The notes: generated by a model not told the origin, from the sequence alone. A DNA stretch of 64,000 bases from Actinoplanes octamycinicus (GCF_014205225.1 NZ_JACHNB010000001.1:8599501-8663500), one strand, 5' to 3'; positions 36,678 through 46,391 are shown, counted from the first letter of the stretch. A program made the numbers and translations.

Positions 36678-37666
36678 TCACCACCCGTCCCCGCACCGTG
36701 CTGATCGGCGGCGGCGCGCTGCTCGCCATGGCCGCCGTGGCGGTGCTCACTCTCGGCACCGGCGACTTCCCGATCGCCCCCGGCGACGTGGTGAAAACCC
36801 TGTTCGGCCAGGGCGACGCCGCCCAGGCGTTCATCGTCAACGAGCTGCGCCTGCCCCGGGTGATCACCGCGATCCTGGTCGGCATGGCGCTGGCCGCGGC
36901 CGGCGCGGTCTTCCAGTCGGTCACCCGCAACCCGCTGGGCAGCCCGGACATCCTCGGCATCACCAGCGGCGCCGGCGCCGCCGCGCTGACCGTGGTGATC
37001 CTCGGCGGCACCAGCACCCAGCTCTCCCTGGCCGCGGTGGCCGGCGGCATCGGCACCGCCCTGGTGATCCAGCTGATCGGCGGCCGGCGCGGCCTGCACG
37101 GCTACCGGTTCATCCTGATCGGCATCGGGATGACCGCGATCCTCAACGGCATCGTCGGTTATTTGCTGACCAAGGGCGTGCAGATGGAGAGCGCCCGGGC
37201 GATGCTCTGGCTCACCGGCAGCTTCGACGGCCGCGGCTGGGAGGAGGCGCTCCCGCTGCTGGTCGTGCTGGCCGTCGCGATCCCGGTGCTGGTCCTGCTC
37301 TGCGGGCCGGGCCTGCGGATGCTGGAGATGGGCGACGACATCGCGGCCGCCCTGGGCGTCCCGGTCAAGCTGCTGCGCAACGGCTCGCTGCTGCTGGCCG
37401 CCGCGGTGGTGGCGTTCGCCGCGGCCGCCGCCGGCCCGGTCAACTTCGTCGCGCTGATCGCCCCGAACATCGCCAAGCGGCTCACCCGCGCCCCCGGACC
37501 GAATCTGCTGCCGTCACTCGCGATCGGCGCGCTGCTCACCGTCGGCGCGGACTGGCTGGCCATGCACTCCGGCTACCCGATCCCGGTGGGTGTGGTGACC
37601 GGCGCGCTGGGCGGCGTCTACCTGGTCTGGCTGCTCACCACCGAACGCAAGGCCGGCCGCATCTGA
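36674..37666 (+). CDS. FecCD-type iron-siderophore ABC permease, second subunit
   Basis: 330 residues with nine or ten hydrophobic helices. Family motifs are RLPRVITAILVGMALAAAG, SVTRNPLGSPDILGITSGAG and GPVNFVALIAPNIAKRL. It pairs with the first subunit as a heterodimer. Start ATG 36674 overlaps the upstream stop. The downstream ATPase gene follows after 28 bp. Low similarity between the two subunits is normal for FepD/FepG-like pairs. Confidence 0.94.
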   Translation: MITTRPRTVLIGGGALLAMAAVAVLTLGTGDFPIAPGDVVKTLFGQGDAAQAFIVNELRLPRVITAILVGMALAAAGAVFQSVTRNPLGSPDILGITSGAGAAALTVVILGGTSTQLSLAAVAGGIGTALVIQLIGGRRGLHGYRFILIGIGMTAILNGIVGYLLTKGVQMESARAMLWLTGSFDGRGWEEALPLLVVLAVAIPVLVLLCGPGLRMLEMGDDIAAALGVPVKLLRNGSLLLAAAVVAFAAAAAGPVNFVALIAPNIAKRLTRAPGPNLLPSLAIGALLTVGADWLAMHSGYPIPVGVVTGALGGVYLVWLLTTERKAGRI

Positions 37667-37694
37667 TGACCGAGATCACCACTGGAGCGATGAC

Positions 37695-38501
37695 ATGAGC
37701 CGACTGAGCGGCACCGGGATGACCCTCGCCTACGACAAGCGGGTCATCGCCGAGGAGCTGAGCGTCGAGATCCCGGACGGCTCGTTCACCGTGATCATCG
37801 GCCCGAACGCGTGCGGCAAGTCGACCCTGCTGCGCGCGCTGTCCCGGCTGCTCAAGCCGACCGCCGGCACGGTCCTGCTGGACGGCGCCGACGTGCACTC
37901 GCTGCCCACCCGCACGGTCGCGAAGACGCTCGGCCTGCTCCCCCAGTCGTCGGTCGCCCCGGACGGGATCAGCGTCGCCGAGCTGGTCGCCCGCGGCCGT
38001 TACCCGCACCAGGGCATCCTGCGCCGCTGGTCGACCGAGGACGAGCGGGTGGTCACCGAGTCGATGGCCGCCACCGGCGTCGCCGACCTGGCCGATCGCA
38101 GCGTCGACGAGCTCTCCGGCGGCCAGCGCCAGCGGGTCTGGATCGCGATGGCGCTGGCCCAGCAGACCCCGCTGCTGCTGCTCGACGAGCCGACCACCTT
38201 CCTCGACATCGCCCACCAGATCGAGGTCCTCGACCTCTGCGCCGAACTGCACGAACGGCAGGGCCGCACCCTGGTCGCGGTGCTGCACGACCTCAACCAC
38301 GCAGCCCGCTACGCCACCCACCTGATCGCCATGCGCGGCGGGAAGATCGCGAAGGCCGGCAAGCCGGGCGAGGTGCTCACCGCGGACCTGGTCGAGGAGG
38401 TCTTCGGCCTGCCCTGCCGGGTGATCGACGACCCGGAGACGGGCACGCCGCTGGTGATCCCCCGCAAGCGCGCCGCGGCCCCGGTGACCGCGGAGGCATG
38501 A
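37695..38501 (+). CDS. iron-siderophore ABC transporter, ATP-binding protein
   Basis: 268 residues. Walker A is GPNACGKSTLL (about 37-47, with Ala-Cys in place of the usual Gly-Ser), Q-loop LLPQSSVAP, signature LSGGQRQRVWIAMAL, Walker B LLLLDEPTTFLD and switch His in AVLHDLNHA. It energises siderophore import. Third gene of the divergent iron operon. The stop at 38501 touches the stop of the convergent lhgO gene with no spacer. Confidence 0.95.
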   Translation: MSRLSGTGMTLAYDKRVIAEELSVEIPDGSFTVIIGPNACGKSTLLRALSRLLKPTAGTVLLDGADVHSLPTRTVAKTLGLLPQSSVAPDGISVAELVARGRYPHQGILRRWSTEDERVVTESMAATGVADLADRSVDELSGGQRQRVWIAMALAQQTPLLLLDEPTTFLDIAHQIEVLDLCAELHERQGRTLVAVLHDLNHAARYATHLIAMRGGKIAKAGKPGEVLTADLVEEVFGLPCRVIDDPETGTPLVIPRKRAAAPVTAEA

Positions 38502-39695
38502 TCAGTCGAAGATCGCGCCGAGCACGTGCTCGGCGATCGCCATCGAGGAGGTCGCCGCCGGTGAGGGCGCGTTGCGGACCGCCGTGACGGCGCCCATCCG
38601 GTGGATCCGGAAGTCGTCGACCAGGCTGCCGTCCCGGTCCAGCGCCTGGGCCCGCACCCCGGCGCCGGCCCGGACCACGTCGGCCGCGCCGATCTCCGGC
38701 ACGTACCGCATGGCCTCGGCCATGTAGCGACGCTTGGAGAGCGAGCCGCGGACCTCCTTGATCCCGGTCCGCCAGTGCTGCTTCGCCATCCGCCACGCCC
38801 CCGGCCAGGCGGCCAGCGCGGCCAGGTCCGGGACGGAGAAGGTGGAGCGCTTGTAGCCCTCGCGAGCCGTGGCCAGCACCGCGTTCGGCCCGACCTCGAC
38901 CACCCCGGTGACCCGGCGGGTGAAGTGCACGCCGAGGAACGGGTAGCGCGGGTCCGGGACCGGATAGATCATGCCGCGGACCATGTCCGCCTTCTCCGGC
39001 TTGACCCGCATGTACTCGCCGCGGAACGGGATGATGATCGGCTCCTGCCGGTCACCGGCGAGCCGGGCCACCTTGTCGCTCTGGATCCCGGCGCAGACGA
39101 TCAGCCGGTCGACCGTCAGGCGACGCTCGCCGGACACCACCTCGATCCTGGGGGACGCCGGAACGATGGAGGTGACCGGCCAGCTCAGCCGGACCTCTCC
39201 CCCGGCGGCGACGATCTCGTCGGCGAAGGCCCGGGCGACACCCGGGAAATCCGTGATCGCCGTCTCCGGCGAGTGCAACGCGGCGAGACCCGCGGCGTGC
39301 GGTTCGATCTCGCGGATCCCGGCCGCGTCGACCCGGCGCATTCCCGGTACGGCGTTCTCCCGCGCCCGCTTCTCCAGGTTGTCCAGGCGCCCCAGCTCGT
39401 CGGCCCGGACCGCGACCACCAGCTTGCCGCACTCGTCGTAGGCGATCCGCCGCTCCTGGCAGTACTCCTTGAGCAGCGACCGCCCGCGGGTGCACAGCTG
39501 CGCCTTGAGGCTGCCCGGCGGGTAGTAGATGCCGGCGTGCACCACCCCGGAGTTGTGCCCGGTCTGGTGCCGGGCGACCGCGTCCTCCTTCTCCAGCACC
39601 ACCACCCGGGTGCCCGGCCGCCGGAGGGTGATCTCCCGGCCGATCGCCAGGCCGACGATGCCGGCTCCCACGATCCCGATGGTCTCGTCAGCCAT
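38502..39695 (-). CDS. lhgO: L-2-hydroxyglutarate oxidase (FAD-dependent)
   Basis: 397 residues. The FAD-binding N-terminus GIVGAGIVGLAIGREITLRRPG (split: GxGxxG at 9-14 area) and KEDAVARHQTGHNSGVVHAGIYYPPGS are typical of LhgO/L2HGDH. The central motif VGPNAVLATAREGY and the C-terminal RAGVRAQALDRDGSLVDDF also fit. It oxidises L-2-hydroxyglutarate to 2-oxoglutarate and feeds electrons to the membrane. In glutarate catabolism of other bacteria lhgO sits near csiD and the GntR repressor CsiR; here a GntR/FCD gene is divergent, but csiD is absent from the window. Confidence 0.9.
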   Translation of the reverse strand: MADETIGIVGAGIVGLAIGREITLRRPGTRVVVLEKEDAVARHQTGHNSGVVHAGIYYPPGSLKAQLCTRGRSLLKEYCQERRIAYDECGKLVVAVRADELGRLDNLEKRARENAVPGMRRVDAAGIREIEPHAAGLAALHSPETAITDFPGVARAFADEIVAAGGEVRLSWPVTSIVPASPRIEVVSGERRLTVDRLIVCAGIQSDKVARLAGDRQEPIIIPFRGEYMRVKPEKADMVRGMIYPVPDPRYPFLGVHFTRRVTGVVEVGPNAVLATAREGYKRSTFSVPDLAALAAWPGAWRMAKQHWRTGIKEVRGSLSKRRYMAEAMRYVPEIGAADVVRAGAGVRAQALDRDGSLVDDFRIHRMGAVTAVRNAPSPAATSSMAIAEHVLGAIFD

Positions 39696-40090
39696 CACTG
39701 TTTGCCTCTCCGTCAGGTCGACGCGCTCAGCCCGAACGTCTTGACCTTGGCATAGAAGCGCATCGTCCCGGCGCCCGGCTCCTGGCCGGTCCCACGACCA
39801 CCCACCGCTCCGCCCATTGTCAACAAAGCCGCTGACACGACCGGCTGCGGCCGCGCGACAAGGTGCGGTCCGCTCCACCCCGCAGATCAACAGCGTTTCG
39901 GTACGCCCGGGTACACCTCTGAATCCGCAGAGGTAGGCACCGAGGTGTCGCCTGCGGGTTTTTGCTGACAATCGTGTGAGCGATGGGCAGACTCCGCCGG
40001 TATCGATCAACCCGGAGCCGCGGGGTCTGGCGCCGCTCAGGCATGATGAGTGGTCCGGCACCGGCATCGACAGGAAGACGACGACTACAG
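39696..40090. other. 395-bp divergent spacer between lhgO and the GntR gene
   Basis: No gene is convincing here. It holds the 5' leader of lhgO, an inverted repeat (39915-39934) and the leader of the GntR gene. A longer GntR start at 39983 would use part of it, but the extra residues are Arg-rich and unlike the family. Confidence 0.6.
39915..39934. promoter_or_regulatory. inverted repeat, possible GntR operator
   Basis: ACCTCTG-N6-CAGAGGT is a perfect 7-bp inverted repeat in the middle of the divergent spacer. The geometry suits a dimeric GntR/FCD regulator. Confidence 0.5.
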
Positions 40091-40780
40091 ATGGCGTCTG
40101 AGCACCACACCGATCGGCGGGCGGCGCGGGTGTCCGCTCGCAGCACGGCGGCCCAGGCCCGCGACATGTTGCGCGACGCCATCCTGCGCGGTGCGTACCT
40201 GCCCGGTGAGCGCCTGGTCGAGGCGCAGGTGTGCGAGCGGTTGCGGGCCAGCCGGTTCACCGTGCGCGCGGCCCTGCAGGACCTGGCCGCCGAGGGCCTG
40301 GTCGAGGTGCAGCGGAACCGGGGCGCCCAGGTGCGCAAGGTGTCGATGGCCGAGGCCGTCGAGATCACCGAGGTGCGGATGGTGGTGGAGGGACTGATCG
40401 CCGCGCGGGCCGCCGAGCGGGTCACGCCGGAGCAGGCCACCGAGCTCGACGAGATCGCCGTGCTGATGCGCCGGGCTGTCGACGCGGGTGAGTACCGGCG
40501 TTACAGCGACCTCAACGTCCGCCTGCACGCCCTGATCCGGCAGATCGCCGCGCACCGGACCGCGGACCGCATCGTCGAGACCCTGCGCGGCCAACTGGTC
40601 CGCCACCAGTACATGGTGTCGCTTCTCCCGGGCCGCCCGCAGACCTCGCTCCCGCAGCACGAGCGGATCATCTCCGCCATCCGCGACCACGACCCGAAGG
40701 CCGCCGAGACCGCCATGCGCGACCACATAGCCAGCGTCATCGAGGCCCTCCGCTCGATGGACTACCTCGGCGGCGTCTGA
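40091..40780 (+). CDS. GntR-family regulator with FCD domain
   Basis: 229 residues. The winged helix-turn-helix is AQARDMLRDAILRGAYLPGERLVE and LRASRFTVRAALQDLAAEGLVEV. The all-helical FCD ligand domain contains EVRMVVEGLIAARAAE and the metal/ligand His residues in LNVRLHALI, RHQYM and MRDHIASV. Such regulators bind small carboxylates. Divergent from lhgO, so it is a candidate L-2-hydroxyglutarate/glutarate-responsive repressor by analogy with CsiR. ATG 40091 was chosen as the domain start; AGGAAG is about 14 bp upstream. Confidence 0.9.
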   Translation: MASEHHTDRRAARVSARSTAAQARDMLRDAILRGAYLPGERLVEAQVCERLRASRFTVRAALQDLAAEGLVEVQRNRGAQVRKVSMAEAVEITEVRMVVEGLIAARAAERVTPEQATELDEIAVLMRRAVDAGEYRRYSDLNVRLHALIRQIAAHRTADRIVETLRGQLVRHQYMVSLLPGRPQTSLPQHERIISAIRDHDPKAAETAMRDHIASVIEALRSMDYLGGV

Positions 40781-40819
40781 CCCCACCAGCCGCCCGCCGA
40801 CGATCCTCGGAGCGCGTGG

Positions 40820-42271
40820 TCAGGTGGGGAGTCGGAGGGTGACGACCGTTCCTCCCTCCTCGCCGGGTGCGGCGGTGACCGTGCCGCCGTGCTGGGTGGC
40901 GGTCTGGGCGACGATGGCCAGGCCCAGGCCGGAGCCGGGCATCGAGCGGGCCGCCGTGGCGCGGTAGAAGCGGTCGAAGACGTGCGGCAGGTCCTCCTCC
41001 GCGATGCCCGGGCCGCTGTCGGCGACCGTAAGCAGCGCCCAGCCCGGCTCGGCGGCGGTCAGCCGGATGTCGATCGCGGCGCCCGGGGGGCTCCATTTCG
41101 CGGCGTTGTCCAGCACGTTCACCACCATCCGCTCCAGCTCGCCGGGGCGGCCGACGACGGTGGCCGGCTCCAGGACGGTGTCATAGGTGAGGCCGGGGGC
41201 GCGGATCCGCACCCGGGCGACCGCGGCGGCGACCACGTCGGCCAGGTCGACCGGCTCGGCGGTCTCCCGGGTCGCCTCCTCGCGGGACAGCTCGACCAGC
41301 TCGGTGGTGAGCGTGGCCAGCTCGCGCACCTGGGCGTCCAGGTCGGCGAGCAGCTTGGCCCGCTCCTCGGGTGGGAGCCGGTGCGCCAGCTCGGGGCGGC
41401 GCTCCAGCTCCAGGAGCAGCTCCACGTTGGTCCGGATGCTGGTCAGCGGGGTGCGCAGCTCGTGCCCGGCGTCCTCGACCAGGGTGCGCTGGGCGCGGCG
41501 GGACGCCTCGATCGCGGCGAGCATCGCGTTGACCGAGCGGCCCAGGCGGGCGATCTCGTCGACGCCGTGCACGTCGATCGGATGGTCCAGGTCCTGGGTG
41601 ACGGCGACGTCCTCGACGGCGGAGGTGAGCCGCTCGACCGGGGCCAGGCCGGCCCGGGCGACGGTCCGCCCGAGGAACGCGGCGCCGGCGATCCCGGCGG
41701 CGCAGCCGAGGGCGAGCAGCAGGGCGAACGCGGCGAGCACCCGCTCGCTGGGGTCCGAGTCCATGCCGACCTGGACCGCGCCGCCGCCGGACAGCGGCAC
41801 GGTCAGCATCAGGTAGTCGTCCGGCCCGAGGGTGATCGTCTCCTGTGCCGGCTGCCGGGACGACCCGGCGGCGATCTGCTTGGCGGTGTCGGTCACCGGC
41901 AGCGTGGTGCGGCTGCCGCCGGACGGGGTGCCGGTGGCGTCGAGGATCTGCCAGCACGGCCCGATCTCGCCATGCGGCCGGCCACCCCGGCCCGGGCCGC
42001 GCCCACCGTCCCCGTCGCCGTGCTCACCGCCGCCCCACAGCTCCCGGCTGCGCGACGACTCGGTCGCCAGCCACTGCTGCGGGTTTGCCGCGATCGCCGC
42101 CGCGTCGCTGGTCAGCTCCTGGGCGACCTGATGCCGCTGGATCTCCCGGACCGCCACCCACGCGCCACCGGCGACGGCCACCATGGCCGCCCCGACCGCG
42201 ACCGCGACCAGCAGCGACAGCCGCGCGTGCAGGGTGCGCGCCCGCCACCATCGCACCGGACCCCAGCTCAC
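40820..42271 (-). CDS. sensor histidine kinase
   Basis: 483 residues. TM1 is about 20-42, an extracellular sensor of about 130 residues with a Gly/Asp/Arg-rich loop ([18 protein letters not shown]), TM2 about 180-202, then HAMP, the phosphoacceptor domain (H in [18 protein letters not shown]) and an ATPase domain ([28 protein letters not shown]). The MprB/TcrY-type layout is common in actinobacteria. Its start overlaps the response regulator stop by 4 bp. The signal is unknown; neighbours suggest redox or envelope. Confidence 0.94.
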   Translation of the reverse strand: MSWGPVRWWRARTLHARLSLLVAVAVGAAMVAVAGGAWVAVREIQRHQVAQELTSDAAAIAANPQQWLATESSRSRELWGGGEHGDGDGGRGPGRGGRPHGEIGPCWQILDATGTPSGGSRTTLPVTDTAKQIAAGSSRQPAQETITLGPDDYLMLTVPLSGGGAVQVGMDSDPSERVLAAFALLLALGCAAGIAGAAFLGRTVARAGLAPVERLTSAVEDVAVTQDLDHPIDVHGVDEIARLGRSVNAMLAAIEASRRAQRTLVEDAGHELRTPLTSIRTNVELLLELERRPELAHRLPPEERAKLLADLDAQVRELATLTTELVELSREEATRETAEPVDLADVVAAAVARVRIRAPGLTYDTVLEPATVVGRPGELERMVVNVLDNAAKWSPPGAAIDIRLTAAEPGWALLTVADSGPGIAEEDLPHVFDRFYRATAARSMPGSGLGLAIVAQTATQHGGTVTAAPGEEGGTVVTLRLPT

Positions 42272-42987
42272 AGCGGCTCCTCCCGCAGCACGAAGCCGAC
42301 CCCGCGCACCGTGTGCAGCAGCCGCGGCTCACCCTCCGCCTCCAGCTTGCGCCGCAGGTAACCCAGGTAGACGTGCAGGCTGTTGGACTGCTCGCCGAAG
42401 TCGTAACCCCAGACCTGCTCGAACAGCGCGGCCCGGCTGAGCACCTGACGCGGGTGCCGGAGGAACGCCTCGAGGATGTCGAACTCGGTGCGGGTGAGCC
42501 GGAGCGCCCGCCCGGCGCGCTGGACCTCCCGGGTGCGCGGGTTGAGCCGGACGTCGGAGAAGACCAGCCACTCCCCCGCCTCGGCCTCCTCCGGCGCCGA
42601 GCCGGACGGCGTGGCCAGCGCGGACCGGCGCAGCAGCGCCCGGATCCGGGCCAGCAGCTCCTGCAGGGCGAATGGTTTGACCAGGTAGTCGTCGGCACCG
42701 GCGTCCAGCCCGGCGACCCGGTCGCCGACGCTGTCCCGGGCGGTGAGCATCAGCACCGGCAGGAAGACGCCGTCGGCGCGCAGCTGCCGGCAGGCCTCCA
42801 GCCCGTCCATCCGCGGCATGCTGACGTCGAGGATCAGCGCGTCCGGCTCGCCGGCCCGGACCGCGTCGAGGGCCTGCAGCCCGTCGCCGGCGATCTCCAC
42901 CTGATATCCCTCGAAGCGCAGCGTGCGCGCGAGCGAGTCGCGCACCGCCGCGTCGTCCTCCACCACCAGGATCCGCATGCCCTCCAC
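42268..42987 (-). CDS. OmpR-family response regulator
   Basis: 239 residues from GTG 42987; an ATG at 42978 is in frame three codons later. The receiver has acidic DD in VVEDDAAV, phospho-Asp in [12 protein letters not shown] and Lys in YLVKPFA. The winged-helix DNA-binding domain covers about 145-235 ([22 protein letters not shown] and [14 protein letters not shown]). First gene of the kinase pair. MprA-like. A 25-bp tandem repeat lies directly upstream, between it and the FMN-binding gene. Confidence 0.94.
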   Translation of the reverse strand: MEGMRILVVEDDAAVRDSLARTLRFEGYQVEIAGDGLQALDAVRAGEPDALILDVSMPRMDGLEACRQLRADGVFLPVLMLTARDSVGDRVAGLDAGADDYLVKPFALQELLARIRALLRRSALATPSGSAPEEAEAGEWLVFSDVRLNPRTREVQRAGRALRLTRTEFDILEAFLRHPRQVLSRAALFEQVWGYDFGEQSNSLHVYLGYLRRKLEAEGEPRLLHTVRGVGFVLREEPL

Positions 42988-43000
42988 CCTGCCAGCACCC

Positions 43001-43100
43001 TCCGACAGAAACCCCGCGAGGCCCGTCCGGCAGGAACTCCGCCGGGCCCCTCCGACAGAAACCCCGCCAGGCCCGTCCGACAGAAACCCCGCCAGGCCCG
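43001..43100. repeat. four 25-bp tandem units upstream of the response regulator
   Basis: Units at 43001, 43026, 43051 and 43076 follow TCCGACAGAAACCCCGCCAG-GCCCG. Units 3 and 4 are identical; unit 2 is diverged. A fifth start (TCCGACCAGATCA) runs into the stop of the FMN-binding gene. It lies 14-113 bp before the response-regulator start and could bind the regulator cooperatively. Confidence 0.8.
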
Positions 43101-43110
43101 TCCGACCAGA

Positions 43111-43590
43111 TCAGCTCAGGTCCGCGGCATCGAGCGCGGCCTGCAGCGACTGGAGGTACCCGTCGCTGGTCACGGTGGCCCCGGAGACGGTGTCGATGTC
43201 CGCGCTCTGCGCGTCCAGCGTCTCCTGGACCAGCGTCGGGATGGCCCGGGCGTTGATCTCCTGGTCCTTGTGGTTCCCGGTCGGGTAGACCGGCACCGAG
43301 ACCGCCGTGATCCTGCCGTCGGCCACGGTGATCTGGACCTGGACGTCGCCCCACCGGGTGGACACGGTCGACCCGGCGTAGGTCTTCCCGGCCGCGGAGC
43401 CGGACGAAGAACCGGACGAAGAACCCGACGAAGAACCGGACGAGGAGCCGGAGGAAGAACCGGAGGACGAGCCGGAGACCGGCGCGACGGCAGCCGCCGC
43501 CGGCGCGACGCTGTTGGTGCTGGTCCGGTAGCTGAACAGCAGCACCAGCACGGCGACGGTGGACAGCATCCACAGGGTGATACGACGCAT
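43111..43590 (-). CDS. membrane-tethered FMN-binding protein with flavinylation motif
   Basis: 159 residues. An N-terminal hydrophobic segment (about 6-20) acts as signal or anchor, then a spacer of seven GSSS repeats (39-67) and an FMN-binding domain (PF04205 type). D133-T-V-S-G-A-T-V-T141 matches the motif D-x2-S-G-A-[ST]-x-T in which ApbE attaches FMN covalently to the last Thr. Such domains carry electrons outside the membrane. It is 8 bp after a ferric-reductase-like gene and likely accepts electrons from it. No apbE gene is in the window. Confidence 0.9.
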   Translation of the reverse strand: MRRITLWMLSTVAVLVLLFSYRTSTNSVAPAAAAVAPVSGSSSGSSSGSSSGSSSGSSSGSSSGSAAGKTYAGSTVSTRWGDVQVQITVADGRITAVSVPVYPTGNHKDQEINARAIPTLVQETLDAQSADIDTVSGATVTSDGYLQSLQAALDAADLS

Positions 43591-43598
43591 CGGAGTCC

Positions 43599-44900
43599 TT
43601 ACCAGGAGAAGAGTTCGGTGTGCAGCCGGTCGGCGGCGACCCCGGCCTCGAGCGCGGCGCCCCGCACCGACTCGGCCCACGCCTCCGGCCCGCAGACGTA
43701 CAGATGGGAAGCGGCCACCTGGGGCACGATCTGCCGCAACGTAGCGGCGCCGCCGTGCCCGGCCAGATCCGCCGGCAGCCAGCTGGGGTGGTCGGCGCGC
43801 GGCCCGAGCAGGGTCACCACCCGCACCCCGCGGTGCCGGGCGAACCATTCCAGCTCGGACCGGAAGGCCAGCTCCGCCTCGGTCCGCACCCGGTAGATCA
43901 GGGTCGCCTCGCCGGGCTGGTAGGGCAACTCGCCGAGCAGTGACAGCAGTGGCGTCACGCCGATCCCGCAGGCCACCAGCACCACCGGCCCGCCGGTGTA
44001 GTGCTCCCCGGTCAGCTTCCCGTACGGCCCCTCGACCAGCACCCGGGTCCCGGGGCGCAGTCCGGCCACCCGGGAGCTGCCGTCTCCCAGGTTCTTCACG
44101 GTGATCCGCAGCTGGTCGCCGTGCGGGGTGGCGGAGAGCGAGTACGGGTTGGCCCGGCTCCACCCGGGCCCGTCCAGGAACCGCCACTGGAAGAACTGCC
44201 CGGCCCGTGCCGGCAGCTCCCCGAGCCGTTCCCCGGTCAGGTACACCGAGGTCAGCCCGGGTCCTTCGGGCACCACCCGGGTCACCACCAGCCGGTGCCG
44301 CCAGTTGCGCCAGGCCGGCAGCCCGACCCGGTACACCAGCACCGCCCCGGCGGACAGCCCGTAGAGGGTCCACCAGTACACCGTGGCGGCGGTCGAGCCG
44401 ACGAAGTCGGAACCGGTCCACAACTGGTGCGGCAGGGCCAGCCCGACCCCCAGGTACGCGTACAGGTGCAGCAGGTGCCACGACTCGTACCGAAGCCTCC
44501 GCCGTGCCGCCCGGATCGACGTCACCACCACCATGACCAGCGCCAATGTGCCGGCGACGGCGAGCAGCATCCCGGGGTAGTTCACGATCATGTCCCACAG
44601 CTCGGTGAGGAACCCGGTGATCGTCACGATGTGCACGACCATCAGCCAGAACGAGCCGAACCCGGTCCACCGGTGCCAGCGCGCCAGCCGGTCCTGCCCG
44701 AACGCCCGCTCGACCAGCGGGATCCGGGCCATCAGCAGCACCTGCAGCAGCATCAGGTCGGAGGCGAGCAGCCCGGTCAGCCGTCCCAGCGACGAGAGGG
44801 AGAGGTCGCCGCCGTTGCCCGCCCAGAGGGCGACGACGACCAGGAGGCTGAGCGCCGCGACCGAGCTGAGGAGCCGGGCGCGCACGGCTGAAGCTGTCAT
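43599..44900 (-). CDS. ferric-reductase-like flavocytochrome
   Basis: 433 residues. The N-terminal half has about six helices with paired His for two b-hemes (VVHIVTITGF, ESWHLLHLYAY, LPHQLW and RWHRWTGF). The C-terminal half is an FAD/NAD(P)H oxidoreductase: NPYSLSATPHGDQLRITVK, VLVEGPYGKLTGEHYTG, VVLVACGIGVTPLLSL, YVCGPEAW. It moves electrons from NAD(P)H across the membrane. Co-transcription with the flavinylated protein suggests an extracytosolic electron-transfer chain. Confidence 0.92.
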   Translation of the reverse strand: MTASAVRARLLSSVAALSLLVVVALWAGNGGDLSLSSLGRLTGLLASDLMLLQVLLMARIPLVERAFGQDRLARWHRWTGFGSFWLMVVHIVTITGFLTELWDMIVNYPGMLLAVAGTLALVMVVVTSIRAARRRLRYESWHLLHLYAYLGVGLALPHQLWTGSDFVGSTAATVYWWTLYGLSAGAVLVYRVGLPAWRNWRHRLVVTRVVPEGPGLTSVYLTGERLGELPARAGQFFQWRFLDGPGWSRANPYSLSATPHGDQLRITVKNLGDGSSRVAGLRPGTRVLVEGPYGKLTGEHYTGGPVVLVACGIGVTPLLSLLGELPYQPGEATLIYRVRTEAELAFRSELEWFARHRGVRVVTLLGPRADHPSWLPADLAGHGGAATLRQIVPQVAASHLYVCGPEAWAESVRGAALEAGVAADRLHTELFSW

Positions 44901-45063
44901 GCCCCCAAGATTCGGTACTCCGCCTAAGACCCGGACCGGCGGAAACGTAAGGAATCGCTAAGAAGGACAGCTCTCAGAAGCGGAACAGACGACGCACAGC
45001 TTCCCCCCAGGCGCCGAACCCCCAATGGGAAACACCAAATGAACTCCGCCTGAAGGAAACCTT

Positions 45064-45633
45064 GTGAACGCTCTTGTTGCCGCAGCCGCGGATCTCCTGG
45101 CGATCGGCGTCCTCACGTTCGGCGTCTACTTCCCCCGGCACCACCGGCGCGACCTGGTCGCCGCCTTCCTGGGCGTGAACATCGGCGTGCTCGCGGTGTC
45201 CACCGTGCTCGGCGCGGAGAACGTCGGCGCGGGCCTCGGCCTGGGCCTGTTCGGCGTGCTCTCGATCATCCGGTTGCGCTCCGACGAGATCTCCCAGCAC
45301 GAGGTCGCCTACTACTTCGCGGCGCTGGCGCTGGGCCTGCTCACCGGCCTCGGCGGCCTGGACGTGATCACCGGCTCGCTGATGGCGCTGATCGTCGCGG
45401 CGCTCTGGTTCGGCGACCACCCGGGCCTGTTCAAGCGGTACCGGCACCAGACGCTCCGGCTGGACAGCGCGCACACCGACGAGACCGCCCTGCGCGCCCA
45501 CCTGGAGCGGGTCCTCGGCGGCAGCGTGGTGAACCTGTCGATCAAGCAGGTGGACCTGGTCAACGACAGCACCCTGGTCGAGGTCCGCTACCTGGCGCCG
45601 GCCGGCCGCGCGGCACGGGTGCCGGTCGCATGA
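45064..45633 (+). CDS. DUF4956 membrane protein
   Basis: 189 residues with four hydrophobic helices in the first 125 residues, then a short ferredoxin-like cytoplasmic tail (LERVLGGSVVNLSIKQVDLVNDSTLVEVRYL region). The length and the RLRSDEISQHEVAYYFAALALGL segment match the DUF4956 family, often encoded beside VTC-domain proteins. GTG 45064 has AGGAAA upstream. The stop overlaps the VTC gene start by 4 bp. Function unknown; perhaps a membrane partner of polyphosphate synthesis. Confidence 0.88.
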   Translation: MNALVAAAADLLAIGVLTFGVYFPRHHRRDLVAAFLGVNIGVLAVSTVLGAENVGAGLGLGLFGVLSIIRLRSDEISQHEVAYYFAALALGLLTGLGGLDVITGSLMALIVAALWFGDHPGLFKRYRHQTLRLDSAHTDETALRAHLERVLGGSVVNLSIKQVDLVNDSTLVEVRYLAPAGRAARVPVA

Positions 45634-46391
45634 TCGCCACCTTCGCGCCGATCTCGCTGGACCGGCTGGTCGCCGCGGCCGAGCTGCTCACCCGGGTGGA
45701 CCGCAAGTACCTGCTGCCCGCCGCGCTGCTCCCGGAGCTGCTGGCCCAGCTGCCGGCGGAGGCCCGGATGCTGGAGATCGACGGCCGCCGCGACTTCGGC
45801 TACCACTCGACCTACTTCGACACCGAGCGGCTGGACAGCTACCTGGGCGCGGCACATCGGCGCCGCCGCCGGTTCAAGGTCCGGATCCGCACCTACCTGG
45901 AGACCGGCGCCCGCTTCGTCGAGGTGAAAACCCGCGGTTCCCGCGGGACCACGATCAAGGACCGGCTGGCGTACGACGGGACCGGTCACGACCTGGGCCC
46001 CTCCGGCCGGGCCCACCTGGAGCACGTCCTGGCCGGCGCCGGCATCGTCCCGACCGGTCACACGTTCCGCCCGGTGCTCACCACCGGTTACCGGCGGCAC
46101 ACGCTCTACCTGCCCGGATGCGGCAGCCGGGTGACCATCGACACCGAGCTGACCTGGTCGCTCCCGGACGGTGCCCCGCTGCGGATGCCGGGTCACGCGA
46201 TCGTCGAGACCAAGTCGGCCGGCGGCCTGTGCGAGGTGGACCGCCTGCTGTGGCGGCTCCGGCACCGCCCGTCCTCGATCTCCAAGTACGCCGCCGGGCT
46301 GGCCGCGCTGCGCCCGGAACTCCCGGCCAACCGCTGGCACCCCGTCCTGCACCGCCACTTCTCCGTGAGGAACCGCCATGAGACTGCGTAA
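45630..46391 (+). CDS. VTC-domain protein, polyphosphate-polymerase-like
   Basis: 253 residues, a free-standing VTC domain of the triphosphate-tunnel fold. Tunnel-lining basic and acidic residues are visible in RVDRKYLLP, HSTYFDTERLDSY, RRRRRFKVRIRTYL, FVEVKTRGSRGTTIKDR and HAIVETKS, then SISKYAAGL. In yeast Vtc4 this domain makes polyphosphate from ATP with metal; bacterial relatives are mostly untested. It overlaps DUF4956 upstream and the lipoprotein gene downstream (14 bp), giving a tight three-gene operon. Confidence 0.9.
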   Translation: MIATFAPISLDRLVAAAELLTRVDRKYLLPAALLPELLAQLPAEARMLEIDGRRDFGYHSTYFDTERLDSYLGAAHRRRRRFKVRIRTYLETGARFVEVKTRGSRGTTIKDRLAYDGTGHDLGPSGRAHLEHVLAGAGIVPTGHTFRPVLTTGYRRHTLYLPGCGSRVTIDTELTWSLPDGAPLRMPGHAIVETKSAGGLCEVDRLLWRLRHRPSSISKYAAGLAALRPELPANRWHPVLHRHFSVRNRHETA

